Translations under genes and position numbers: made by a program
Part shown: positions 28,310 through 36,624 of the stretch, in pieces
Position numbering within the stretch: the first letter of the stretch is position 1
How the letters are laid out: the number at the start of each line of letters is the position of its first letter
Notes under the pieces: generated by a model
What the model was told of the DNA's origin: nothing
Databases searched by the model: none
The model's input: the letters and a program-made list of their open reading frames with translations, nothing else
Assembly (NCBI RefSeq): GCF_001485575.1
Contig: NZ_BCNB01000006.1
Span: forward strand, 1,612,001 to 1,676,000
Direction of reading: 5' to 3'
Length of the DNA: 64,000 nt
Origin: Haloarcula sp. CBA1127
Lineage (GTDB): Archaea; Halobacteriota; Halobacteria; Halobacteriales; Haloarculaceae

Positions 28310-29647
28310 TTATTTCCGCTCAGCCTTGGTTCGCGCGCCGTAGCCACCGGCACTGGTATCGTTGCGTTTCCCGCGCCGAATCAGCTCTCGGTCCGTCAGT
28401 GGGAGCGTCTCGCCCGCCAGTGGGATGTGCCAGTGCCCAAGCGACCCGATAATGTGTGTCCGGCTCCCCTCCACCTCAAGCCGGAGCGTCGGGCCGAGTG
28501 AGCCGCCAAACCGGCGCATCTGCTCGGACTCGGACAGATGGGCGATTTCGTCCAGCGTCTCGCCGTCGAAGTCGTAGTAGTTGAAGAAGCTCTGGACTAG
28601 CACCTCGTCGCCATGAGGGAAGGCCATCCACGAGTAGGACTGGAACGGTGCGTTCTCGGGGTTCGTCGCGACGAGGCCCGATTCGTTTAGCGGGACGTAG
28701 TCACCGCGGAGACTCTCTGCGACGAAGCCATACAGCGCGTCGAAGCCGTCCAAGCCCGGTGCGAACGTATGGAGGTGGCTGGAAATAAAGAGGTAGTACA
28801 GGCCGTCCCGATACACGATGTGCGGCCGTTCGAGTTCCTGATTGACGCCCACAGCGTCCAGCAGTGGGTCTTCGAGCTCCCACGACAGCGGGTCGCCCGT
28901 CGGTGAGCGAGCGATGCCCACGCTCCCGTTGAACTCCTGCAATGCGTCGTCGCCATCACAGACATCGCTGCCCTCCGGTACTGGCGTGTTCGCCTCGAAC
29001 AGGAGCCACGCTTCGCCCGTCTCGGGGTCCTCGAAGAACCACGGGTCGCGGAAGGTGTATATCATCCTGCGAGACTGGTCTTCGCGCTCGTAGCGGTCGC
29101 CGTCGGGCTGGAGCAGTTCGTGGTGGGTCCACGGACCCAAGAGCTCGAACCCGTCGGCTGTGTCGATGCGACCGCCGCCCGCGCCAACGATGCGCTGTGT
29201 GTAGGTCAGGGCTTCGGCCCCCTCCTCGCCGGCCGCAGTGTAGAACAGATAGACGCTGCCGTCGTCGTCGTACAGCGCAGACCCGGCCCACTGGCGCTGG
29301 CCCAGCGGGTCCTCGAACACCGGGCCGGCGTTGTGCCAGTTGCGACCGTCGTCGGAGTAGAAACAGCGGATGGTCGCCACGTCGTGGCGCTTGCCGGGCA
29401 GCAGGTCCGACGGAGCCGTCAGCGAGAAACAGACCCGGTAACCGTCGACTGTCGCCAGCGTGCCGTCGCGGTTCCGGAGGTACCACGTATCCCAGATGTG
29501 GACCTCGGGAATCTGTTCGGTTTCGGGCGGATAAACGATGGGAGCGACGGTGTCGTCGGTCCGCTCGATCCGACTCGCCTGCTCGCGTGTCCACCCGGCG
29601 CGTCCCTTCGTTCCGGAACGACCCTCGCCGAGCGCCTCGTCTGTCAT
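28310..29647 (-). CDS. GH68 fructosyltransferase (levansucrase/inulosucrase type)
   Basis: A 445-residue GH68 enzyme that moves fructose from sucrose to growing fructan. The triad can be placed: nucleophile Asp53 (VHIWDTWYL), Asp201 (YTFRDPWFFED) and acid/base Glu273 (NQELERPHIVY). FGGSLGPTLRLEV near the end is also typical. It has no recognisable Sec or Tat signal and begins with an acidic-basic leader, odd for a family that is normally secreted. It faces the GH32 gene, so the two could build and degrade a fructan. A TATA box and a 16-bp palindrome lie upstream. Confidence 0.9.
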   Translation of the reverse strand: MTDEALGEGRSGTKGRAGWTREQASRIERTDDTVAPIVYPPETEQIPEVHIWDTWYLRNRDGTLATVDGYRVCFSLTAPSDLLPGKRHDVATIRCFYSDDGRNWHNAGPVFEDPLGQRQWAGSALYDDDGSVYLFYTAAGEEGAEALTYTQRIVGAGGGRIDTADGFELLGPWTHHELLQPDGDRYEREDQSRRMIYTFRDPWFFEDPETGEAWLLFEANTPVPEGSDVCDGDDALQEFNGSVGIARSPTGDPLSWELEDPLLDAVGVNQELERPHIVYRDGLYYLFISSHLHTFAPGLDGFDALYGFVAESLRGDYVPLNESGLVATNPENAPFQSYSWMAFPHGDEVLVQSFFNYYDFDGETLDEIAHLSESEQMRRFGGSLGPTLRLEVEGSRTHIIGSLGHWHIPLAGETLPLTDRELIRRGKRNDTSAGGYGARTKAERK

Positions 29648-29670
29648 ACCTCACGTTGGACCGACCACGG

Positions 29671-29678
29671 CTATAAAT
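29671..29678 (-). promoter_or_regulatory. TATA box for the GH68 gene
   Basis: ATTTATAG on the minus strand centred 28 nt before the ATG at 29647. Confidence 0.55.
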
Positions 29679-29691
29679 GTTGTCAGGAAGG

Positions 29692-29707
29692 TACTACAGG
29701 TGTAGTA
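29692..29707. promoter_or_regulatory. 16-bp perfect palindrome upstream of the GH68 promoter
   Basis: TACTACA (29692-29698), GG, TGTAGTA (29701-29707). It sits just upstream of the TATA box at 29671-29678, the position where archaeal activators, or repressors blocking TFB, bind. I found no clear copy before the GH32 gene. Confidence 0.5.
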
Positions 29708-29792
29708 TGATGGTTTTTCAACACGTGTATTCTCGGGAGAGGGCTGGCTGAGAAAACAGACAGTTAGTAGTTCAGAAAAGCCGAGCAGTGCG

Positions 29793-30074
29793 TTACTCGC
29801 TTGAATCCTCACTTCCGCCGACACCCTCTGGGCCGGTGATATCGAGCGGCCGGACCCACTCATACCAGATGAAGACGACGCCGAGGCCGTACCCCAGCGC
29901 CCAGACAGCGCTCCCGACCCAAGGGAAGCCAAGCGTGCTGAAGCCCCAGTTTGCGAGGCCCGGGAGGATGATAGCAGCGAGAACCGTCAGCACTAATATC
30001 ACTGTGTCCCGGGTGTTCACAGTTGCGTCCTCCCAATCGCTGTGCCGTTCATACCTCAAGATAGGCTCGGACAC
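29793..30074 (-). CDS. Small two-helix membrane protein
   Basis: A 93-residue protein with two hydrophobic segments (VILVLTVLAAIILPGLANWGF and VWALGYGLGVVFIWYEWV), an acidic N-terminal head containing RYERHSDWED and an acidic tail. It resembles the small haloarchaeal membrane proteins that have no known function. It is divergent from the synthase gene, with about 100 nt between starts. Confidence 0.65.
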   Translation of the reverse strand: MSEPILRYERHSDWEDATVNTRDTVILVLTVLAAIILPGLANWGFSTLGFPWVGSAVWALGYGLGVVFIWYEWVRPLDITGPEGVGGSEDSSE

Positions 30075-30135
30075 TCCTGAGTCTGTCGGAACACCGAACC
30101 GTGGCCGGGATAGAACTGACGCCGTAGCCGTCCCA

Positions 30136-30142
30136 TTTTTAT
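30136..30142 (+). promoter_or_regulatory. TATA-like box for the squalene/phytoene synthase gene
   Basis: TTTTTAT is 33 nt before ATG 30172 and 24 nt before the alternative ATG 30163. Either start fits a leader of zero to a few bases. Confidence 0.4.
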
Positions 30143-30171
30143 CATCGTATGCCCTACCCCGGATGTCGGGA

Positions 30172-31218
30172 ATGTCTCAGAACCACACAGACCGGTCGTC
30201 TTCGGAAGACATCGAGTGGTGCTACGATGCTGTCCATCGTGTGTCGCGGACGTTTAGTCTCACAATTTCGGAACTCAATGAACCGATGGCCCGGGACATC
30301 TGTCTGGGCTACCTTCTTTGTCGTGTGGCTGACACGATCGAGGACGCCGGTCATCTCCCTCCAGCGGTGCAGACCGAACTCCTGCAGACGTACAGCCGCT
30401 CGCTCGAACCGTCGAGCGGGACGACCGTGTCGTCGTTCCACGATGCCGTCGAAGAGTGGATCCCTACGACGACGAACGCTGACTGGGAAGTCGTCGAGAA
30501 CGCAGGCCGCATCGTCGACGTGTTTCACACGCTCGATGACCACTCCACACAGACGATTCGCGGGCCGGTCCGGGAACTCGTTGACGGGATGGCGATGTTC
30601 GTCGACCGCTACGCCGACGCCGGCGGACTGCGAATCAAGACGCTCGACGAACTCGAAGAGTACTGCTGGTACGCCGCCGGGACCGTCGGGACGCTGGTGA
30701 CCGGGCTGGTCTCCCACGAAGCCACAGACGAGCAGATCGCCCAGATGGAGGAAAACGCCCGCTCCTTTGCCCTGCTGCTCCAGCTCGTCAACGTCGCCAA
30801 GGACGCCGCGACGGACATGGAAGAGGAAAACAACGTCTATCTTCCGCTTGAACTGCTCCACGAGCAGGGCCTCGACCACAGCGACGTGAGCGACACCGAC
30901 AACGTCGACTCGCTGGTCCCCGTCATCGAGCAGGTGACCGAGCGAGCGGAGGGCTACCTCGACGACGCGCAGGCGTGGCTCGAAGCCATGCCCGAAACCC
31001 GTGGCAACACCCTCTCTGCGTGGGCGATTCCGTTCCTACTCGCGGTCGGGACGATCCGTGAACTCCGCGAACGACCTGCCGACGTTATCGAGCAGGGCAA
31101 CGTCAAAATCTCTCGCGAGGAAGTTCACTCCGTGACACAGCAGTTCGGCGGCGACGGCGACCCCTCGATTGGGGAGTTACGGGCCAAAATCCGCCAACAA
31201 CCGCTCCACCAGTACTGA
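30172..31218 (+). CDS. Squalene/phytoene synthase family enzyme
   Basis: A 348-residue all-helical prenyl synthase. The first aspartate-rich region is LLCRVADTIEDAGHL (about residues 46-60) and the second VNVAKDAATDMEEENNVYLP (about 202-221, described by its ends). These bind diphosphate through magnesium. The enzyme condenses two prenyl diphosphates head to head; the second motif and its LPLELL continuation suit squalene synthase better than phytoene synthase, but the choice is not certain. Squalene and carotenoids are major neutral lipids of haloarchaea. The open frame reaches back to 29788, but that region is antisense to the small membrane protein; start 30172 (MSQNHTD) is preferred. Confidence 0.85.
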   Translation: MSQNHTDRSSSEDIEWCYDAVHRVSRTFSLTISELNEPMARDICLGYLLCRVADTIEDAGHLPPAVQTELLQTYSRSLEPSSGTTVSSFHDAVEEWIPTTTNADWEVVENAGRIVDVFHTLDDHSTQTIRGPVRELVDGMAMFVDRYADAGGLRIKTLDELEEYCWYAAGTVGTLVTGLVSHEATDEQIAQMEENARSFALLLQLVNVAKDAATDMEEENNVYLPLELLHEQGLDHSDVSDTDNVDSLVPVIEQVTERAEGYLDDAQAWLEAMPETRGNTLSAWAIPFLLAVGTIRELRERPADVIEQGNVKISREEVHSVTQQFGGDGDPSIGELRAKIRQQPLHQY

Positions 31219-31261
31219 CGACCAACAGAGACATTCCTCTTTTCGAGGCTCGTTTTGACGT

Positions 31262-31720
31262 TCACGCGAGCGCCGATCGCTCCGAACCGCGCTTGTCGTA
31301 CCGCCGGACGAGCTCGCGGAGCCACCAGAGCTTCAGCCCGCTCATCGCCAGCGTGGCGACCGCGGCGCTGACTGGTCGGCGATGCCAGGCGGCGTACAGC
31401 GCGAGGGCCGACGCCAGCGCGCCGCCGGTGTTACACACGTTCGGATAATCGAGGCCCATCGTTCCGTTGTCCTGTTCGGTGAGCCACCACCGCTCTGCCA
31501 GCACAGCACGGGTCATCCAGGCGTCCTCGGTGTCCGGCGGTGCGAACAGGATTGGATTGATAGCTGTCCACAGCAGCGCCGCGGCCAGGAGCCGCCAGTC
31601 CCGCTGATACACCGCGTACACGATGACAGCGCCGGTCGGTACTCGCGGCCAGCCGCTCTTTGGGTTCGCGTGGCGACTCCAGAACCAGTCTTGCACGCCG
31701 TCCGGTAGCGGTGCTGTCAT
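31262..31720 (-). CDS. Membrane protein of a conserved uncharacterised family
   Basis: A 152-residue protein that opens WFWSRHANPKSGWPRVP and has about three hydrophobic helices (AVIVYAVYQRDWRLLAAALLW-like, NTGGALASALALYAAW, VAATLAMSGLKLWWL-like). The HANP..GW..R start recalls a conserved membrane family (DUF6653, from memory). It ends convergent with the synthase gene with 43 nt between stops. Function unknown. Confidence 0.68.
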   Translation of the reverse strand: MTAPLPDGVQDWFWSRHANPKSGWPRVPTGAVIVYAVYQRDWRLLAAALLWTAINPILFAPPDTEDAWMTRAVLAERWWLTEQDNGTMGLDYPNVCNTGGALASALALYAAWHRRPVSAAVATLAMSGLKLWWLRELVRRYDKRGSERSALA

Positions 31721-31840
31721 GTCTCCCTATCGACCGTGCCAGAAGATAACACTGCCGCTAGGTGGGGTGGCCCAGAGCAGCGGCCCGATCTGCTTCTCCG
31801 GGGACAGAACACTCATGTCCGCCCTGTGTGAACGCCGTCT

Positions 31841-33082
31841 ATGGCCACAGCGGCGTCGGGACTCTCCGAGCCACAGGTACTCGCCCGGACGAAAGACCGG
31901 CTATTTGCGGACCGCGAGGACGCCTACGTCGTCGCGGACACGCAGTTCGCACAGCAACGCTGGCTGGACGACACGCCTATCGAGGCGGCCGTACAGGCGA
32001 CGCTCGCGCCGTTCAACCACGTCCGGGTCGGAACGGGCTATCCCGACCTCGTCGGCGTACAGACGCTCTCGACGGACCTGCTGTCCGTCGACCGACTCGG
32101 CGACCGCCCGCCGCTGATCGTCGTCGAGGCGAAGGGCTACACGGACAGCGGTGGCGTCGACGCTGAACGCGGCGTCGTTCAGGCCCACGACCGGCTCAAC
32201 GAGGCCAACGTGGCCTTCCTGACCGCGCCCCGGAGCGGTATCTCCACCGCCGCGCGGACGATGGCCCGCGAGCTAAACGTCGGCGTGCTGGGCGTCGAAT
32301 CCGACGGCGCAGTCGCGGTTCTGGAACGGCCCCGCGTGGTCGGCCACGGGTCGATGGACGCCGCTTCGGCGATCCGGTTTCAGGCCAGCGCTCAGGGTGT
32401 CGCCGACCAGAACTTCGGACTCAATCATCCGAAAAACTACATTGCGGTCCCGCTGGCCGTCTACCACGACGGTGACGCGCGGGACCTGCTTGCCTCCCAC
32501 GTCGTCGGTGCTGTCGACGGCGCTATCGCCGGGGCGGCGTTTCTGAACCTGATCGACACCGGACAGGGAGCGCTCACGCTGACACCGCTGGGTCGAGAAG
32601 TCGTCCGGTTCGCGCTCCGGACGGTCGGCGGCGTTGACGCCGCACTCCGCCGGTTCGCAGACTGGCAGCGCTCCCGCAAGCGGTTCATCGACATCGCACC
32701 ACAGTGGGGCCAGCTCGTCCGCCGCGTCGTCTCCGACTACCCGGCCACGGAGTTGCTCGTCGACGGGCTCTACGCCTGCCACCGGGACGGCTACGAGTCC
32801 CCGTCGCTCGTCGAGTTCGTGGAGTACCTCCACGCGCTGCATCCCGAGTTCGCCGTCGAACTGTTCCTCCGCGGCGACGAAGCGGTCCGCCAGCGGGTAC
32901 TGACCGGTGAGGGGGCGCTCCGTCGCTCGGAACTCACCGACGGCAGCGTCTATCACTCCCCCACTGTGTTCCAACTGAAAGCAATCTACTACCACGCCGG
33001 CATCGTGACCGACCGCGGCGCGGAGCCCTCGAACCTCGACCCCGAGACGGACGAGTGGGCGCTGTGTGACCCGCTCGCGTAG
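31841..33082 (+). CDS. PD-(D/E)XK-like nuclease domain fused to a C-terminal helical region
   Basis: A 413-residue soluble protein. Residues about 60-105 carry a good PD-(D/E)XK signature: VGTGYPDLVGVQ, then after a strand PPLIVVEAKGYTDSGG (Asp of PDL and Glu-x-Lys of VEAKG), with a following helix DAERGVVQAHDRLNEANVAFLTAP. The remainder (about 200-410) is helix-rich and includes winged-helix-like LTLTPLGREVVRFALR and CHRDGYESPSLVEFVEYL. This architecture could be a restriction-type or repair nuclease, or a non-catalytic relative. No methylase is adjacent. I do not know an experimentally studied homologue. Confidence 0.7.
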   Translation: MATAASGLSEPQVLARTKDRLFADREDAYVVADTQFAQQRWLDDTPIEAAVQATLAPFNHVRVGTGYPDLVGVQTLSTDLLSVDRLGDRPPLIVVEAKGYTDSGGVDAERGVVQAHDRLNEANVAFLTAPRSGISTAARTMARELNVGVLGVESDGAVAVLERPRVVGHGSMDAASAIRFQASAQGVADQNFGLNHPKNYIAVPLAVYHDGDARDLLASHVVGAVDGAIAGAAFLNLIDTGQGALTLTPLGREVVRFALRTVGGVDAALRRFADWQRSRKRFIDIAPQWGQLVRRVVSDYPATELLVDGLYACHRDGYESPSLVEFVEYLHALHPEFAVELFLRGDEAVRQRVLTGEGALRRSELTDGSVYHSPTVFQLKAIYYHAGIVTDRGAEPSNLDPETDEWALCDPLA

Positions 33083-33157
33083 CGGCGGGCGTCCAGCCGA
33101 TCAGGTAGTTCTACTGACACATAACCCTGAAGCGTGGGTAGCCCCTACTGTGATACA

Positions 33158-33535
33158 ATGTCTCAGACCCTGGAGCTTCCCAACGGCGATGTCGTTTCGC
33201 CCGACGACGTGTTCTGCTACAACGACTACCCCTACCGGCTCGTCTGGCTGGACGACGATACCCACGAGTTCGCGCTCTCCCCGCTGTACTGGGGCGACAG
33301 CGGCATGGACATCCCGTTCCACGACCGGGAGGCGCTCGTCGACCAGTGGGAGGTCGATTCCCACGGGCAGATGACGGCCGAAGAGTGGGCGAACTGGCTC
33401 GACGACGCGACGGAGGACCCCCGCTACAGCGACGACGAGGTCACGTCGCTTGCGGCCGAGCTCCCGACAGAGTGGGACGCCACGGGCGGGGACTCGGACT
33501 CGGGCGGCGGAATTCTGGACCGCCTCGGGCTGTAA
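33158..33535 (+). CDS. Conserved haloarchaeal acidic protein
   Basis: A 125-residue acidic protein: LELPNGDVVSPDDVFCYNDYPYRLVWLDD and FALSPLYWGDSGMDIPF segments, then a helical EEWANWLDDATEDP. It is compact and rich in Trp and Asp, with a Gly/Asp/Ser linker before a short C-terminal ILDRLGL. Start 33158 is used; the 24 nt before it look non-coding. Family members are found across haloarchaea to my knowledge, but no function is known. Confidence 0.68.
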   Translation: MSQTLELPNGDVVSPDDVFCYNDYPYRLVWLDDDTHEFALSPLYWGDSGMDIPFHDREALVDQWEVDSHGQMTAEEWANWLDDATEDPRYSDDEVTSLAAELPTEWDATGGDSDSGGGILDRLGL

Positions 33536-33589
33536 GCGCTGTCGCCGGACTCTGAAAGGTATTAATCCGTTCGTCCTGCAACCCCTGGC

Positions 33590-33937
33590 ATGGAACCGAT
33601 CTGGCTCGCCGCTGGCGGGGCCGCTCTCGCCGTGGGCCTCGCGCTGGCGTTTGCGATTACCCGCCGCTCATCCAGCAGTGCGTCGAAACGTGCCCACGAG
33701 GCTGCACAAGAGCGCGAACCGCCGGTCGAACTCGGGGAGACCTACGAGTTCGGCATCACCGAATTTAGCGACCACCACTCCGGCGACCGCGTCGCCGTTG
33801 GGAAAGTCGAGGGCTTCGTCCTGTTCACCGAAGACGTGCCGTCGTCGGTGTCAGCCGGCGACGTGATCCGAGCGAAGGTGCTGTCGTTCAACCGGGGCCA
33901 CACCTCCGCCGACGCTCGGTTCGTCGAACGCACCTGA
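33590..33937 (+). CDS. Membrane-anchored TRAM-domain protein
   Basis: A 115-residue protein. Residues 1-24 form a hydrophobic anchor (IWLAAGGAALAVGLALAFAI), followed by a basic/polar linker. Residues about 45-113 make a TRAM-type beta-barrel: VELGETYEFGITEFSDHHSGDRVAVGKVEGF and GDVIRAKVLSFNRGHTSADARFV. TRAM domains bind RNA; small TRAM proteins act as RNA chaperones in archaea. Tethering to the membrane is less usual and could place it near secretion or RNA decay machinery. Confidence 0.75.
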   Translation: MEPIWLAAGGAALAVGLALAFAITRRSSSSASKRAHEAAQEREPPVELGETYEFGITEFSDHHSGDRVAVGKVEGFVLFTEDVPSSVSAGDVIRAKVLSFNRGHTSADARFVERT

Positions 33938-34048
33938 GCGAATTGAGCGGCGACAGTAGCGGAAGCGAACACAGCCTGGCCGACGCCGACTCGCCAGTCC
34001 CGATGTGGATGGAGAAACCGATATGTGCCTACCACGATAAAACAGGGC

Positions 34049-34663
34049 ATGAGCGAATCGGACGGGCAGAGCACGCCACAGGACACCCGGGAGGTCATTA
34101 TGGAGGCCACCTTTCGGGCGCTGAGCAAGCACGGCTACAAGGACTTGCGGGTCCGAGACATCGGCGAGGAGATGGAGATGTCTCGGCAGGTGATCCACTA
34201 TCATTTCGACGGCAAGTACGACCTGATATCTTCGTTTTTGGAGTACATTATCGATCAGTACGAGGGCAGTGTCGAGGTTGACGACGAAACCGACCCCCGT
34301 ACAGAACTCGACGTCCGCATCGACCGATGCCTGTTCGGCCCGGAGTTCGACGACTTCTCACACTGGGATCGGATGAAGGTGTACCACGAGCTGTACGCCT
34401 ACGCGCAAAACGACGACGAGCACCGGGCGTTGTTCAACGAGCACTACGACCGCCTTCGCAAAAGCATCTCCACAGTCATCGAAGACGGAATCGAGCAGGG
34501 CACGTTTCGCGATGTTGACGCTGAACTGATGGGCCAGCTCATCACGGACGTAATTCACGCGGCCCGCGGCCGGCGGATCGCGCTCGGCCACGAGGACGCA
34601 CCCGACGAGGCCAAGCGGGCCGTCAACGACTTCATTCTCGACTCACTGTACCCGCCGCAGTAG
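34049..34663 (+). CDS. TetR-family transcriptional regulator
   Basis: A 204-residue repressor. The HTH spans about residues 12-58: REVIMEATFRALSKHGYKDLRVRDIGEEMEMSRQVIHYHFDGKYDLI, a textbook TetR N-terminus. The C-terminal helical ligand domain includes IDRCLFGPEFDDFSHWDRMKVYHELYAYAQ and ends LILDSLYPP-like. The start at 34049 (MSESDG) is preferred to 34025. It lies beside DoxX, a flavoprotein and pirin (all opposite strand). TTTACC-N4-GGTAAA palindromes near the flavoprotein and pirin starts are candidate binding sites. Confidence 0.88.
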   Translation: MSESDGQSTPQDTREVIMEATFRALSKHGYKDLRVRDIGEEMEMSRQVIHYHFDGKYDLISSFLEYIIDQYEGSVEVDDETDPRTELDVRIDRCLFGPEFDDFSHWDRMKVYHELYAYAQNDDEHRALFNEHYDRLRKSISTVIEDGIEQGTFRDVDAELMGQLITDVIHAARGRRIALGHEDAPDEAKRAVNDFILDSLYPPQ

Positions 34664-34683
34664 ATCGGCCTGAAAAGACAGCG

Positions 34684-35097
34684 TCAGAGGGGGCTGATGC
34701 CGACGCTGAGCGCCCACGTCCCGGTTGCTGATGCCGCGACAACGAGTGCACCGCCAGCGAGCGTGACGTTCTTCAGGAAACTGTTCAGTTCGTCCTGCCG
34801 GTCCTCGTCCGGCACGGCCCAGAAGTCGTGCATCGCAACCGCCGAGACGATGAGGAACACGGCGAGGGCGACCGCTGCGACGACTGGGAAGACGCCCACG
34901 GTCACACCGAGCCCGCCGAGGATGAGGAGCCCACCGGACGCGAGGACTGAGAATCTCGGCGCCGGGAGGCCCTTGTACTCGGCGTAGCCTGCCATCTGTT
35001 CTGTCTGTGTAAAGTGGCTCAGGCCGGTGAACGCGAGCACGCCGCCGAAGAGGACGCGGCCGACGACGAGCAACACGACGTTGAGTTCGGGTGCCAT
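34684..35097 (-). CDS. DoxX-family membrane protein
   Basis: A 137-residue protein with four predicted helices. The first helix VGRVLFGGVLAFTGLSHFTQ and loop MAGYAEYKGLPAP are typical of DoxX/DoxD-like proteins; FVVAAVALAVFLIVSAVAMHDFWA follows in shape. DoxX homologues are linked to redox stress and sulfur or quinone chemistry in various microbes. The start at 35097 is used; the frame further upstream covers non-coding sequence. It ends 21 nt from the TetR gene stop. Confidence 0.8.
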   Translation of the reverse strand: MAPELNVVLLVVGRVLFGGVLAFTGLSHFTQTEQMAGYAEYKGLPAPRFSVLASGGLLILGGLGVTVGVFPVVAAVALAVFLIVSAVAMHDFWAVPDEDRQDELNSFLKNVTLAGGALVVAASATGTWALSVGISPL

Positions 35098-35191
35098 TAG
35101 GCGCTCACCACCGGGACCACACGAGCGTTTCCAACAGCACGATTCGAGAGCGTAGCAAGATTGATTGTGGGAGTCGATTCTGACTGCATCG

Positions 35192-35752
35192 TTAGAGCTC
35201 CGGCACGTCTGATGGCATATCGAAGTCGTGGTAGTACTCGCCTTTCTCCTTCGAGAGAATGTCGAGGACGGCTGCAGCACCGTCACCGGCCGCGATGACC
35301 GCCTGCCACTTCTCCGCTCGACCCATCGCACCGGTCGCGTACACGTTCTCGACTGACGTTTCCATATCGACAGTCACGTCGACGACATCCTCATCGGTAA
35401 ACGCACAGCCGAACTCCTCGGCGAGGCTTCGGTCACCACCAGTCGCGAGAACGACGTACTCCGCGGTGTACTCGTCGTCTGCTGTCGTGAGGACGAACCC
35501 GTCATCGGTCTGTTCGATAGCCGTGACTGCCGTCTCGTACAGCGTTGCGCCACGGTCCCGGGCCTGCCCGCGAGCGATCGTGAGATACTCCTCGCCGCTA
35601 ATGGAGCGCACGGCGGGGTAGTTGAAGAGGTGCGCCTTGTGCATCCACGACTCGTCTGTATCGAAGGTGATCGTTTCGAGGTCGTTCTTCGCAGCGTACT
35701 GTGCCGCACTCAGGCCGGCGGGGCCGCCGCCGACAACTGCTACGTCTGCCAT
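35192..35752 (-). CDS. Short FAD/NAD(P)-binding oxidoreductase (thioredoxin-reductase-like)
   Basis: A 186-residue protein with the FAD motif VAVVGGGPAGLSAAQYAAK at the start and a C-terminal VYATGAMGRAEKWQAVIAAGDGAAA that completes the FAD site. It lacks the central NADPH domain and the CxxC pair of thioredoxin reductase, so it is a one-fold flavoprotein, possibly taking electrons from a partner. Start 35752 (MADVAVVGG) is chosen because the extra residues to 35791 overlap the palindrome at 35783-35800, which lies 31-48 nt upstream of this ATG, where a promoter-blocking operator is expected. Confidence 0.8.
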   Translation of the reverse strand: MADVAVVGGGPAGLSAAQYAAKNDLETITFDTDESWMHKAHLFNYPAVRSISGEEYLTIARGQARDRGATLYETAVTAIEQTDDGFVLTTADDEYTAEYVVLATGGDRSLAEEFGCAFTDEDVVDVTVDMETSVENVYATGAMGRAEKWQAVIAAGDGAAAVLDILSKEKGEYYHDFDMPSDVPEL

Positions 35753-35782
35753 GTTACAGGACACGGACCGCCCACAGAAGAG

Positions 35783-35800
35783 TTTTACCATCTGGTAAAA
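35783..35800. promoter_or_regulatory. TTTTACC-N4-GGTAAAA palindrome, flavoprotein promoter
   Basis: Seven-base arms TTTTACC (35783-35789) and GGTAAAA (35794-35800) around ATCT. It is 31-48 nt before the ATG at 35752, overlapping the place of the TATA/BRE. The same arms recur before the pirin gene. Likely operator of the neighbouring TetR protein or another regulator. Confidence 0.65.
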
Positions 35801-35847
35801 TATGGTCGACCCCTCACGTCCGGCCCTGAGCCACGCGACGCCCCCAC

Positions 35848-36597
35848 TTACAGAACGTACGGGCCGCGCTGTCGGATCGGCTCGCCGTGCGGGCGGCCCG
35901 AGACGGCGACGACACGGAGTGAGTCATCACTTCGGAGTGCCACTGACCGCGCGTCAGTGACCGGCAGGACATCACCCGCAGTGAACGAATACCCCTCAAC
36001 CGTCCCGCTACCGGTGACACCATAGAGGAATCCAGACCACCCTTTTGGGACCGACCACGTCCACGCGTCGGCCACGGCGACATCAAGATACTCCATTGGC
36101 GTATGGAGGCTGATCGGTGAGCCCTCGCCGATAACTGTCGTGACCGTCGCGCCGCCCTGCTCCGCCGTCGGCAGCGTGTCGGCCGTGGCGTCAACGTAGT
36201 CCGGGTCAGCATCCTTCTCCGCCTGCGGCAGGTTCACCCAGAGCTGGAGTCCGGTGCAGGCCTGCCCGTCGGCGGGGAATTCGGAGTGACGTATCCCACT
36301 GCCGGTCGTGATACGTATCGCGTCGTTCTCGTATGCAGTGTTTGCGACGCCCAGCGAATCCTCGTGTTCCATGCCACCCTCAATCATGTACGAGACGATT
36401 TCGAATCCCCGGTGAGGGTGCATCGGGAACCCCTTGTCAGGGTCGATGTAGAACTGCTCGAATAGGACAAACGGGTCCAGATTGTACGGATAGCTGTCCG
36501 TCTGAAACGCGCGGTTCGAATTCACGCCCGTCCCATGCCGGACCATCTCTCCGGATAGCGGCCCGTCAGCCGACGCCTGCGACTCGCTTTCAGTCAT
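35848..36597 (-). CDS. Pirin-family cupin protein
   Basis: A 249-residue two-cupin protein. Metal-binding residues are seen in FPMHPHRGFEIVSYMIEG and GSGIRHSEFP, the classic pirin motif set (two His, one His, one Glu). Bacterial and human pirins include quercetin dioxygenases and redox-responsive co-regulators. C-terminal domain (YSFTAGDVLPVTDARSVAL) is a second cupin lacking ligands. The palindrome TTTACC-GAGC-GGTAAA lies 12-27 nt before the ATG. Together with DoxX and the short flavoprotein this suggests a redox-stress set. Confidence 0.88.
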   Translation of the reverse strand: MTESESQASADGPLSGEMVRHGTGVNSNRAFQTDSYPYNLDPFVLFEQFYIDPDKGFPMHPHRGFEIVSYMIEGGMEHEDSLGVANTAYENDAIRITTGSGIRHSEFPADGQACTGLQLWVNLPQAEKDADPDYVDATADTLPTAEQGGATVTTVIGEGSPISLHTPMEYLDVAVADAWTWSVPKGWSGFLYGVTGSGTVEGYSFTAGDVLPVTDARSVALRSDDSLRVVAVSGRPHGEPIRQRGPYVL

Positions 36598-36608
36598 ACG
36601 CTCCTTTG

Positions 36609-36624
36609 TTTACCGAGCGGTAAA
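36609..36624. promoter_or_regulatory. TTTACC-N4-GGTAAA palindrome, pirin promoter
   Basis: TTTACC (36609-36614), GAGC, GGTAAA (36619-36624), extended by A/T on each side. It overlaps the expected TATA or start site of pirin and matches the arms and spacing of the site at 35783-35800. The 246 nt from here to the lipoprotein gene hold nothing else I can support. Confidence 0.65.

Noticed and set aside
29788..30171. 128-codon N-terminal extension of the squalene/phytoene synthase
   Set aside because: It lies antisense to the small membrane protein gene, has no prenyl synthase motifs, and is upstream of the TATA-like box at 30136.
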